Positions 7,935 through 16,287 of a DNA stretch of 64,000 bases are shown in pieces (position 1 is the stretch's first letter; each line of letters begins with the position of its first letter). Source of the DNA: Phycisphaerae bacterium (GTDB lineage Bacteria > Planctomycetota > Phycisphaerae > UBA1845); assembly GCA_029260165.1 (NCBI GenBank), contig JAJDDT010000073.1, forward strand, positions 25,489 to 89,488. Direction: 5' to 3'. Both the position numbers and the translations under genes were made by a program. The notes beneath the pieces were generated by a model. That model did not search any database. It had not been told where the DNA came from and saw only the letters and a program-made list of their open reading frames with translations.

Positions 7935-10900
7935 TCAATTCTGATCTATCTGACTCATTCTGTTTTTGTCCTTGACGGGCCGGCTGAATCCCGGAGCGTC
8001 TCGTACCTGACGGATTCTGACTTTTCGGTTTGTGGATCGTTTGTTGCCGTGTCGTTTCATGACGAGTTTTCCGACACCGGCTTCGTCGATGGTCAGCATC
8101 TGTGCGATGGTGGTCGCCCCGATGGTTGTTGAAGCGTTTTGTGGGACGACGGAATAGGTTTTTGCGCCACCGTTCCAGTAGACCTTCACTGTGTAGGTCG
8201 TCGAAGGGGTGACGCCTCCGAAGTGCAGCCACATGGGTTCGGTTCCGCCGAAACCGCGTGCCACGCCGACATCGCGCCGGGCAAGCAGCACAGAACCGGA
8301 GGAATCCAGGAGGTCAACGCGGACACCGTTGGCGGACATGGGTGTGTTTCCACTTCCCCCACCGATGATTCTGACTTTCAGGTAGTTACCGTTGTTGAGG
8401 TTGTTGCGAAGAATCGTGTTGGTGGCGTCCTCCTGTGTGATGGAGATGTCGAGGTCGCCGTCGTTGTCGTAATCGACGAAGACGCAGTCGTGGGCGTCGC
8501 CGGGTGCGTCAGCGCCGACACTTGCGACACTGAATTTGGTCATGGCGTCGTTGTGGTACAGGACGTTGTTGTTTCCGGCTCGGGTGACGATGTAGAGGTC
8601 CAGATAGCCGTCGTTGTCGTAGTCGCCCCAACATCCACTGCGAACTCCGGAGGTATTGTTTATCAGGACCAGACTTGCGATGTTGGTGAATGATCCCGCA
8701 TCGTTTTTCCACATGTAGGCCAGTTGCCCGGAGTCGTACCGCCCGGCGAACAAGTCGAGATCGCCGTCGTTGTCGACATCAGCCCATGACGAGCCCATTT
8801 TGTCGTTGTTGCCGGTGACCACCGAGATGTTGCTGCTGTTTTCGGTGTAGGTTCCGTCGCCGTCGGAGAGGAACAGTTTTCCGGTTCCGTAGTGGGAGAA
8901 GAAATCGAGGTATCCGTCGTTGTTGATGTCGCCGGAGCTTGCGAAGTCGCCGTTGCCGTAGTCGCCGCTGTCGTTGAGTCCGTAGGATGAGGCGTTGGTT
9001 GGGGTGACCGTGGGTGGTGTTGTGCCGTCGTGGTGCCCTATCCAGTTTTTGGTGTTTCCCGAGAACATAACGACGTCGGTCCAGCCATCCTTGTTGACGT
9101 CGCCGAGGACGATGTTTTCATTGTTGGTGGGTCCGCTGAATCCGAGATGTCCGCCGGCGGTGAAGGAGGCGGCCCCGTTGTTTTCAAAATACTGTTGCGC
9201 CGTGCTATACCCTCCGGCGCTGGCGGCCCAGAAGTCGAGATCGCCGTCGTGGTCGAAATCGGCCAATGCGCCCTGTCGCCCCATGCTGCCGCTCATGAAC
9301 GTTGAGGAGGTGAATCCTCCTGCGCCGTTGTTGATGAGGAGTTTCGCGGTGCTGCCCGTAAAGATGGCGTCGAGGTCGCCGTCGTTGTCGAGGTCACCCC
9401 AGTGGGCGGCTGATCCGCTGTGATAGCTGTTGGTCGTCTGCTGTGCAAAACCGGTGCAAACGGAAACGTCGGTGAATCCTGATGCCCCCGTGGCCAGGGT
9501 GGTGATGTTGTCGGCGGTCAGCGCGAAGTTGTAGACGCGAACGTCGTCGAGCAGGCCGTGGAACCGGTCGGCGGTTGTTCGGCCACCGATATACAGGGCC
9601 TGATTGCTGGTGGTGAGCGGGCTGGTGAAGGTGTCGGGGAGGGTGTTGTCCGGAACGCCGTTGACGTAAATCCGCACGTCGGTTCCGTCCCATGTGGCTG
9701 CGACGTGATACCAGCGGTTGGTTTGGAGGGTTGTGTTTCCGGGGTGTCCGGTGTCTGAATCGTCGTCAGTGAGAAACAGGTTGAGTTTGCCGTTCTTGAC
9801 GGCGAGGGCGTAGTCTTTGGGATCGGCGTCGCCCTTTCGGGCAATGGTGTCCACGTCTGCGGCGCTTCCCCATGAGGTGCCGCTGATCCATGCGGTGATG
9901 CTGATTGCGGCGGTGATTTTGAGGCTGGCGGCGTCCGGGACGGCGACGTAATCGTCGGTGCCGTCAAAGGAAAGCCCGCCATTGGTGATGCCGCATATTC
10001 GCGTCGGATCCGTTGATTGGACGGACGAGGAGCTGCCCAGTGTGCCGTTGTTGCCTTTTCCCGACGAGTCGGAAACGGTTTGTCCGCTCGTCGCGTCGAA
10101 TTTGTACTGCGCGACCGGCGACATGTCAGGCTCGGTGAGCGTGACCATTTGTGAAATCGTCGTCGATCCAATTGTTGTCGTCGCGTTTTGCGGGACGACG
10201 GAATAGGTTTTTGTTCCGCTGTTCCAGTAAACCTTCACCGTGTATGTCGTCGAGGGCGTGACGCCTCCGAAGTGCAGCCAGATCGGTTCAGCTCCTCCAA
10301 AACCGCGTGCCACACCCACATCGCGACGGGCGAGCAGCGTGTTTCCGTCAGCCGTCAACAAATCAACGCGCGTACCAACAGCGGAAACGGGCGTTCCGCC
10401 GCTTCCCGATCCGATAACGCGGACCTTGAGATATTGCGTGTTGTTGAGGTCATTGACCAATAGCGTGTTGTTTGAATCCTCCTGCGTTACCGAAAGATCA
10501 AGATCACCATCGTTGTCATAGTCGACAAAAACGCAATCATGCCCGTCACCCCTGGCTTCGGCGTCTGCAGAAACCGAGGAAAATGTTCCGTTGCCATTGT
10601 TCCTAAACAGGATATTGTCATTGTCGCCCTGAGTGACACAATACAAGTCCAGGTCGCCGTCGTTGTCATAATCCCCCCAGCAACCGCTGCGAACGCCAGT
10701 TGCTGAATTGAGTCCGGCTGCTGACGCCACATTTGTGAAGGAACCCAGCGTGTTCTGCCATAAATACACGCGCTGCCCACTGTCGTATCGGCCCGCGAAC
10801 AGGTCCAAGTCCCCGTCGTTGTCGTAGTCGGCCCACGAGGAACCGATTTTGTCGTCATTGCCCGTTACAATGGAAATATTACCGCTGTTTTCAGTGTATG

Positions 10901-11624
10901 TGCCGTCACCGTCGGACAAGAACAACTTTCCAGTCCCATAGTGATAAAAGAAATCCGGATACCCGTCTCCATTGACATCGCCCGAGCTCGCATAATCACC
11001 GTTTCCGTAATCGCCGCTGTCATTAAGCCCATACGAAGACGCACTGGTTCCTGAATAAGTTGGTGGGGTCGTACCGTTGTGATGCCCAATCCAGTTTCCG
11101 TTACCGGAAAACATGACGATATCCAGCCACCCATCCTTGTTGACATCCCCAAGTGCAAGTCCTTCGTTATTGCTCGGCCCCCCGAATCCGAGATTGCCGG
11201 CGCTTGCGAACGACCCGGAACCATTGTTTTCCAGGAGGGTTGCGGTGTCGTAGCTCCCGGTACCGGATATCCAACAATCCAGGTCACCGTCATGATCAAA
11301 GTCTGCCAAGCCCACCTGCCGACGCACGTCCCCGTTGTAGAGGGTCGAATCGTTGAGATTGCCAGAACCATCGTTGATGAAAATCTTCGCGGAATTGCCC
11401 GTCACAATCGCATCAACATCGCCGTCATTGTCGAAATCACCCCAATGCGCGGAGGCTCCTCGATGTACGCTGTTGGTCGTTTCTTCGCCAAAGCCGGAAC
11501 TCCCGGATTCGTCGTCGAATTCAGGTGATTGCCCGAATGCGCATGTTGCACCGGGAATCACGCCTACACAATTGAGAATAATTCCCAACATCGTCAGACC
11601 GATAACGTGCCTTCCGATTCTCAT
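7935..11624 (-). CDS. Secreted FG-GAP/VCBS repeat protein with central LamG domain
   Basis: A 1229-residue exported protein. After a signal peptide (MRIGRHVIGLTMLGIILNCVG...) it has about 460 residues of FG-GAP/VCBS blades carrying calcium-type DxDxDGxxD loops such as DFDNDGDVD and DYDNDGDLD. Then comes a concanavalin-A-like LamG domain (about 505-715; GLSFDGTDDYVAVPD ... DDVRVYNFAL), and then a second FG-GAP block that repeats the first almost residue for residue. Each block ends with VYWNxGxKTYSVVPQNAxTTI, an ASPIC/UnbV-like tail. The basic C-terminal 40 residues match nothing known. It is probably an adhesin or matrix protein. The ATG at 11624 was chosen because the signal peptide follows it; a longer in-frame start at 11744 precedes it. 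It lies on the opposite strand inside the pilin cluster. Confidence 0.85.
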   Translation of the reverse strand: MRIGRHVIGLTMLGIILNCVGVIPGATCAFGQSPEFDDESGSSGFGEETTNSVHRGASAHWGDFDNDGDVDAIVTGNSAKIFINDGSGNLNDSTLYNGDVRRQVGLADFDHDGDLDCWISGTGSYDTATLLENNGSGSFASAGNLGFGGPSNNEGLALGDVNKDGWLDIVMFSGNGNWIGHHNGTTPPTYSGTSASSYGLNDSGDYGNGDYASSGDVNGDGYPDFFYHYGTGKLFLSDGDGTYTENSGNISIVTGNDDKIGSSWADYDNDGDLDLFAGRYDSGQRVYLWQNTLGSFTNVASAAGLNSATGVRSGCWGDYDNDGDLDLYCVTQGDNDNILFRNNGNGTFSSVSADAEARGDGHDCVFVDYDNDGDLDLSVTQEDSNNTLLVNDLNNTQYLKVRVIGSGSGGTPVSAVGTRVDLLTADGNTLLARRDVGVARGFGGAEPIWLHFGGVTPSTTYTVKVYWNSGTKTYSVVPQNATTTIGSTTISQMVTLTEPDMSPVAQYKFDATSGQTVSDSSGKGNNGTLGSSSSVQSTDPTRICGITNGGLSFDGTDDYVAVPDAASLKITAAISITAWISGTSWGSAADVDTIARKGDADPKDYALAVKNGKLNLFLTDDDSDTGHPGNTTLQTNRWYHVAATWDGTDVRIYVNGVPDNTLPDTFTSPLTTSNQALYIGGRTTADRFHGLLDDVRVYNFALTADNITTLATGASGFTDVSVCTGFAQQTTNSYHSGSAAHWGDLDNDGDLDAIFTGSTAKLLINNGAGGFTSSTFMSGSMGRQGALADFDHDGDLDFWAASAGGYSTAQQYFENNGAASFTAGGHLGFSGPTNNENIVLGDVNKDGWTDVVMFSGNTKNWIGHHDGTTPPTVTPTNASSYGLNDSGDYGNGDFASSGDINNDGYLDFFSHYGTGKLFLSDGDGTYTENSSNISVVTGNNDKMGSSWADVDNDGDLDLFAGRYDSGQLAYMWKNDAGSFTNIASLVLINNTSGVRSGCWGDYDNDGYLDLYIVTRAGNNNVLYHNDAMTKFSVASVGADAPGDAHDCVFVDYDNDGDLDISITQEDATNTILRNNLNNGNYLKVRIIGGGSGNTPMSANGVRVDLLDSSGSVLLARRDVGVARGFGGTEPMWLHFGGVTPSTTYTVKVYWNGGAKTYSVVPQNASTTIGATTIAQMLTIDEAGVGKLVMKRHGNKRSTNRKVRIRQVRDAPGFSRPVKDKNRMSQIDQN

Positions 11625-11779
11625 CTTTTTGTCGCTTTCAAAATCGATCGCTGAATGTGAAAAGGGTTGCTGCCGATACGACAAACGTAAGATATGTTTG
11701 GGATACGAGCGGCTTGAATCGCGGGTTCGCATTATCCGGACCACAGGATCAACGCATTATTCGGAATTGGCCGAAAATC

Positions 11780-12556
11780 GTGCACTTCAAGAAGAATACC
11801 AACCGCCAGACCGGTTTCACGCTGGTTGAGGTGATTGCGGCGAGCGTTGTCATGGCTGCGATTTCGCTCGTTTCGTCGACGCTGCTGGTCTCGGTGCTTC
11901 GGACGCGGGAGGCGGTTGTTGCCCAGCATGAGATGGACCGACAGGCGGCGATCGCGCTGATGCGGATCGAGGAGCACACGCGTGAGACGGCGGCCATCTA
12001 CATTCCCAATGGTCACGACACGACACGTCCGATATTGGCGATCGGGTATCGCTTCGATGATGACAACGACGGTCTTTTCGATGAGGACGCGGCGGGGGCG
12101 GCGGATGCGGATCACGGGGTGGCGGGTTTTGATGACGACGGTGACGGGGTGGTGGATGAGGGGAATGTGGCTGACGACGATGAGGATGGCGCGATTGACG
12201 AGGATCCCGTGGATGGGACCGATAACGACGGTGACGGTCTGATCGACGAGGATTTCGGGGCTGATATGGATGGTACCGGCGGTAATGACGATGATTCTGA
12301 TGGCAGTACGAACGAGGACGGTGCTGAGGCCATCATCTATTTTCTTGATGGTACGAATCTGATGGAATGGCATCCGGATTTTGGTGAAAACGTTGTGGCA
12401 CGGAATGTGACGAGCTTCGCGGTGACGTACGAACCTGCGGCGTCATTGGGTTCGCCTGCGGTGACCGTGCAGATCCAGATGCTGTCGTACACGGGTGACA
12501 CGCGGACCTATCGGACGCGGATCGCCTCTCGGAATTCCGGTTTGTATGGTTCCTGA
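11780..12556 (+). CDS. Minor pseudopilin (GspJ-like) with acidic calcium-loop insert
   Basis: A prepilin with leader ending in NRQTG and helix FTLVEVIAASVVMAAISLVSSTLL (Glu at +5). The helix is followed by VLRTREAVVAQHEMDRQAAIALMRIEEHTRETA, typical of GspJ/PilW. In the middle (nt 12052-12325) sit five Asp-rich loops: DDDNDGLFDED, DDDGDGVVDEG, DDDEDGAIDED, DNDGDGLIDED and DDDSDGSTNED. These look like thrombospondin-3-type or EF-loop calcium sites, and the pilin beta fold resumes afterwards (AIIYFLDGTNLMEW). The GTG at 11780 gives a normal 12-residue leader; a GTG at 11657 would give a 53-residue leader and crowd the divergent start at 11624. It is separated from the other pilin genes by the FG-GAP gene. 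Confidence 0.75.
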   Translation: MHFKKNTNRQTGFTLVEVIAASVVMAAISLVSSTLLVSVLRTREAVVAQHEMDRQAAIALMRIEEHTRETAAIYIPNGHDTTRPILAIGYRFDDDNDGLFDEDAAGAADADHGVAGFDDDGDGVVDEGNVADDDEDGAIDEDPVDGTDNDGDGLIDEDFGADMDGTGGNDDDSDGSTNEDGAEAIIYFLDGTNLMEWHPDFGENVVARNVTSFAVTYEPAASLGSPAVTVQIQMLSYTGDTRTYRTRIASRNSGLYGS

Positions 12557-12606
12557 GCGTGCGATCATGTGCACGGAGAAACTGACCCTGGCCACGGAGG
12601 CTGATC

Positions 12607-13539
12607 TTGTCCAGCGAACTTCGACAACGAATTTTGAATGTTGAGTCATTGCCGAGTCCTCCTGCGTTGGTGGCGGAGTTATTGGATCTGACGTCTCGCG
12701 AGGATGTTCGGATATCCGAGATCGCGTCGTTGATTGAACGCGACCCTGCGCTGTCTGCGAAGTTGTTGAAGCTTTGCAACTCGGCTGCGTTCGGTGTGCG
12801 TCATGAGATCAGTTCGCTTGACCGGGCGATGGTGATGCTGGGGATTCGGCAGGTGAAGTCGTTTGCGCTCGGTTTCCTGGTTTTGAACGCGAAGGAGATG
12901 CAGGAATCGGATTGTTTCGACTTTTCGCATTTCTGGAAGCGTGCGTCTGTGACGGCGGTCAGTGCGCGGGCGTTGGCGAAATATGCTGCTCCGAATCTGG
13001 GGGGTGAGGCGTTTGCGTGCGGTCTGATGCTCGATATCGGTAGGATATTGTTGCAGCATCTGGTGCCTGAGGTCTACCGAACCATTCTATCGAAGCAGGA
13101 GGAGTCGAGGCGGAAACTGTACGAGGTCGAGCGCGAGGTTCTCGAGCTGGATCATATGGAGGCTGGCCGAACCCTGCTGGAGCACTGGGGATTGCCGTCG
13201 ATTATCTGCGAGACGGTCGGTGTGCATCACTGCCCGCAGACGTACGAAGGGGACGCGGTTGGTCAGGATTTTCTTGAGATTGTGGCGGCGGCTGGGGAGA
13301 TCGCGGCGTTGTTTTGCGATGCGCAGAAATCCGAGAGTCTCGATCGGGTGTTGCAGATCTGCTCGGGATACTTCCGCATGGCTGAGGAACAGGCGCATGA
13401 GATGCTCAAGCAGATCGGTGATGACGCGCGCGAGACGGCGTGGTTGTTTGAGTTGAAGGGGGCGGACGCACTGGACTACGATCGCATACGATCCGACGTG
13501 GAGAAGGAACTGGCTTCTGCGACGGATGCCGGCGCGTAG
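12607..13539 (+). CDS. HDOD domain protein
   Basis: A 310-residue cytoplasmic protein with one HDOD domain (about 12-210: LPSPPALVAELLDLT, IERDPALSAKLLKLCNSAAFG and the segment MLDIGRILLQHLVP). HDOD proteins are catalytically inactive relatives of HD phosphohydrolases and often act in signalling linked to motility or stress; no enzyme activity is inferred. The start is TTG with a strong GGAGG site at about 12596-12600. The gene follows the GspJ-like pilin gene at 50 bases and may be co-transcribed with it. The C-terminal 100 residues are helical with no recognisable output domain. Confidence 0.85.
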   Translation: MSSELRQRILNVESLPSPPALVAELLDLTSREDVRISEIASLIERDPALSAKLLKLCNSAAFGVRHEISSLDRAMVMLGIRQVKSFALGFLVLNAKEMQESDCFDFSHFWKRASVTAVSARALAKYAAPNLGGEAFACGLMLDIGRILLQHLVPEVYRTILSKQEESRRKLYEVEREVLELDHMEAGRTLLEHWGLPSIICETVGVHHCPQTYEGDAVGQDFLEIVAAAGEIAALFCDAQKSESLDRVLQICSGYFRMAEEQAHEMLKQIGDDARETAWLFELKGADALDYDRIRSDVEKELASATDAGA

Positions 13540-13546
13540 TTGCTGT

Positions 13547-13747
13547 TCAGAATTCCTCCGGTGGCAGAAGCCACAGGTGGACCATGTATGAGAAAATCAG
13601 GGCGGAGATGATCGATCCCGCGATGTCCACGCCCGTCAGCTCACCGTAGTACCAATACGACGCGACAAACCCGATCAATACGAGTGTCAGCACGATCGCA
13701 AGGACCTTTGCGAAAACGACTGGTACGAATGGCAGGTATTTTCTCAT
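13547..13747 (-). CDS. Small two-helix membrane protein, unknown function
   Basis: A 66-residue protein: basic start MRKYLPFVP, then two hydrophobic segments (FAKVLAIVLTLVLIGFVASYW and ISALIFSYMVHLWLL), ending PPEEF. A GGGAAG site lies upstream of the ATG at 13747. An open frame continues upstream to 14092, but that extension is encoded by an intergenic repeat element and is not believable protein. The gene is tail-to-tail with the HDOD gene (7 bases apart). No family was recognised. Confidence 0.6.
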   Translation of the reverse strand: MRKYLPFVPVVFAKVLAIVLTLVLIGFVASYWYYGELTGVDIAGSIISALIFSYMVHLWLLPPEEF

Positions 13748-13857
13748 CGAACTTCTTCCCGGGTCAGGCTCGAAACGGGCCACATACATGTGACCGGCTG
13801 CACCATCATGGGCGATGGGCCGATCGAAAACAACCCGATTGATCCGCGAACCTTTCG

Positions 13858-14093
13858 GGTGCATGACAAAATCGGCGGGCACAGGAAACCGTGGGGCAGT
13901 TCCATCGCGGCAGGTGAACCTCGCGGCGTGGCCGCGAGAACCACCTGCCCTACGCCGGGCTGAAGAAGCCCATTCCGTAGCGTCGCCCCTTGTGGGCGGC
14001 GCGATTGCATGTTGACGTTGTTTTGTATTCCCGTCACCCACGAGGGGTGACGCTACAACGATCAATGGCGCGCCGCCGAAACTGTCATGCACC
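13858..14093. repeat. Nested inverted-repeat element, copy 1
   Basis: Outer inverted ends are ggtgcatgac (13858-13867) and gtcatgcacc (14084-14093), each followed inward by a (c)ggcgg/ccgccg block. An inner 82-bp core (13976-14057) has arms beginning cgtagcgtcgccccttgtgg and ending gaggggtgacgctaca. Between the left outer end and the core lies an extra hairpin with ggcaggtg (13909-13916) and cacctgcc (13942-13949). The same core recurs at 28482 and 38846 with the same 82-bp length, and in decayed form at 32642 and 58691. Confidence 0.85.
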
Positions 14094-14157
14094 CCGTTAC
14101 GGGCGGGTTACGGGAGAAATCTTGACGGAGGGAGGCGGATTACCGATATTGGACGTT

Positions 14158-14562
14158 ATGGCTCGTCGTGTCGCCATTCTGCTCGTTGTCTGGGGTCTCG
14201 TGGGTGGGCCATCGTTGTGTGTCGCCGGTTTGTTGCCCCATTCCTGTGCGTGCGACGAGGATCGTTCACCTGTCGCGGAATGCGATTGCTGCCCGTCTGA
14301 AGAGCCTGACCCCGGGCGCGAAGGTCATTGCAGCCACGAATCGGACTGCGATTCCGACCCGTGCGCGGGAACGGTTATCAACACAGCGAAACAGAACCCC
14401 GCGCGACAGAACAATATTGCGGCGGCGTCTGGTCCGGTCGCTCTACTCTTCAGTAGCGGTGGTGCATTCTCCTCATCGACCCACGTGGTCATTTCGTCGT
14501 TTTCGCAGATGCCGCGAACCTCGTCTGCTGTTCACCGCAGCGATATTCCCCTTCTGATTTAG
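14158..14562 (+). CDS. Cys-rich exported protein upstream of metal efflux operon
   Basis: About 134 residues: an N-terminal hydrophobic segment (RRVAILLVVWGLVGGPSLCVAG), then a cluster of eight cysteines with acidic and His residues (CACDEDRS, ECDCCPSE, HCSHESDCDSDPC), and a Ser-rich tail. It precedes the tolC-czcB-czcA genes on the same strand, so a periplasmic metal-binding or sensing role is an inference from composition and position. A TTG at 14149 would be better spaced from the GGAGGGAGG-like site near 14130 than the ATG at 14158. No family was recognised. Confidence 0.55.
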   Translation: MARRVAILLVVWGLVGGPSLCVAGLLPHSCACDEDRSPVAECDCCPSEEPDPGREGHCSHESDCDSDPCAGTVINTAKQNPARQNNIAAASGPVALLFSSGGAFSSSTHVVISSFSQMPRTSSAVHRSDIPLLI

Positions 14563-14766
14563 ACATCCCGCAATCGCCGTGGGCCCTGGTCCTGCGGCTG
14601 CGCATTTTGCGAACTCACGAGGACAACCCGGCGGAAAACGGTTTGGCTGCGCGTAGGCAATCTGGGATGCGCGTGCCTGTCGTTGACGGGGCACCTGAAA
14701 TTTCCCCGCCCTTTTCCGCCCGGGTATCATGAGCCGTCGTCGCTTACGCGATGGAGACTATTCGGA

Positions 14767-16287
14767 ATGACATCGAGAATCGGATTTCTACTGACGTTGG
14801 TCATGACCGGCGTTGTGGGTTGCCAATCGTACGAAAGGCAGCCTCTGGAGTTGGGAAACCACGCGGCGGACTGGGTCCGTCGTTCTATTGATATTGAATC
14901 GATTCAACAGTACGCAAAAACACACGGCAGCGCTGAGACGGATGAAGCCCCTTTCGACAGCACGAACGGTTTGTCGTGTTCGGAGGGTGAGGCGGTGGCG
15001 TTGTTCTTCAACCCCAGGCTTCGATTGGCGCGGTCGCGGGCGAACGTAGCGCTGGCGAGCGCTGAGGAAGCGGGATGGTGGCCTGACCCGCAATTCGAGG
15101 CTGAGTTGCTGCGGTTTCTTGATCGTGGGCAACGGACGGGATTTCGTTTTGACGGTCCATCCCTTGACGGTGTGAACACGGGAATCCTGGGTTCCAACGG
15201 AACAGGGATTGGTGGTCTGGAGCTGAGTCAGCCCGGAATTCGGCGCGTTGGCGGGGATTTTATCGACGATCCGATGATCGTGGGTGCGAGCCTGAGCTTC
15301 ACGATTCCGATCTCCGGCCGGCTTGCGGTCGAGAAGGATTTGAGGTGGTCGGATTACGATGCCGCGTGGTGTCAGATTCTCGTGGCTGAGTGGGAACTGC
15401 TCACGAATCTTCGCGACGCGTGGCTGGAGTGGTCCACACTCGACGAGCGGGTGGGCGTTTCGCGGGATTATGTTGGCAGGCTTGAGGGAATTGCGAAGAT
15501 GGTTCGCCAACTTGCCGACGCGGGAGAAATGAAGCCGACCGAGGCGCGTGTGTTGCGTATTGAACTCGCGCGACAGCGTACGAGAATACAGGCGATTGAG
15601 GGACAGGCTGAACAGAAACGACTGGCGATTCTTTCATTGCTCGGGATCGCGCCCGATTCGCCGGTGCGCCTGCATCCACAGGTGTTTGTGAGTTCGGTGG
15701 CTGACGCATCGGAGGTACGTCGGTCTCAACTGCTTGACAATCATCCTCGAATCAAGGCGGCTCGAGCACGATACGAGACGGCGGAACAGCGTCTTCGGCT
15801 TGAGATTCGTCTGCAATACCCCGACCTGAAGGTCGGACCCGGCTTTTCATTTGACGAGGGGTTTTCCCGACTTGGGGTTGGGTTCGGGTTTCCGATTCCG
15901 TTGTGGAACCGAAATCGTCAGGGGATCGCAGAAGCGTTGGCGGATCGCGAAGCGGCGCGCGTCGCGGCGGAGGTGGAGGTCGAACTTGTCTTTTCGGAAC
16001 TCGCCCGGGTGGAGGCAAGTCTGGATCAGGCATCGCGACAGCGGGAGTACCTTGTTCAGGAGGTTGCGCCTCTCGTGGACGAACAACTGCTGGACACGCA
16101 GACGTTACTGGGTCTGGGTGAAGTCGATGTCCTTCTGCTGCGGGATGCGTTGTCGCGTTCGCTGGAAACGAAACTGGAGGTGCTTGGGGCTACCCTTGCC
16201 GAGGCGCGTGCCTCCAACCGACTTGCACAGATGCTCCGCCCGCGATGGTTCACGCCGTCGCAGGCTGATTCGAGAGAGGATAAATGA
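14767..16287 (+). CDS. TolC-family outer membrane efflux lipoprotein (CusC/CzcC-like)
   Basis: A 506-residue lipoprotein with signal peptide and lipobox (LTLVMTGVVGC, Cys17). It has the two OEP repeats of TolC-type proteins; the long helical stretches are seen in NPRLRLARSRANVALASAEEAG and later in LGLGEVDVLLLRDALSRSLETKLEV. It forms the outer-membrane channel of a tripartite efflux pump. The start at 14767 places the signal peptide correctly; an in-frame upstream extension to 14683 was rejected. It overlaps the next gene by four bases. Confidence 0.9.
   Translation: MTSRIGFLLTLVMTGVVGCQSYERQPLELGNHAADWVRRSIDIESIQQYAKTHGSAETDEAPFDSTNGLSCSEGEAVALFFNPRLRLARSRANVALASAEEAGWWPDPQFEAELLRFLDRGQRTGFRFDGPSLDGVNTGILGSNGTGIGGLELSQPGIRRVGGDFIDDPMIVGASLSFTIPISGRLAVEKDLRWSDYDAAWCQILVAEWELLTNLRDAWLEWSTLDERVGVSRDYVGRLEGIAKMVRQLADAGEMKPTEARVLRIELARQRTRIQAIEGQAEQKRLAILSLLGIAPDSPVRLHPQVFVSSVADASEVRRSQLLDNHPRIKAARARYETAEQRLRLEIRLQYPDLKVGPGFSFDEGFSRLGVGFGFPIPLWNRNRQGIAEALADREAARVAAEVEVELVFSELARVEASLDQASRQREYLVQEVAPLVDEQLLDTQTLLGLGEVDVLLLRDALSRSLETKLEVLGATLAEARASNRLAQMLRPRWFTPSQADSREDK

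Noticed and set aside
7935..11624. Many regularly spaced similar short segments (gtcgccgtcgttgtcg-like) that resemble a repeat array.
   Set aside because: They are the codons of the calcium loops in FG-GAP blades on the minus strand, not a CRISPR or satellite array.
13748..14092. N-terminal extension of the small membrane protein to a 181-residue protein.
   Set aside because: The extension is translated from the nested inverted-repeat element and a REP hairpin; a proper start with a ribosome binding site is at 13747.
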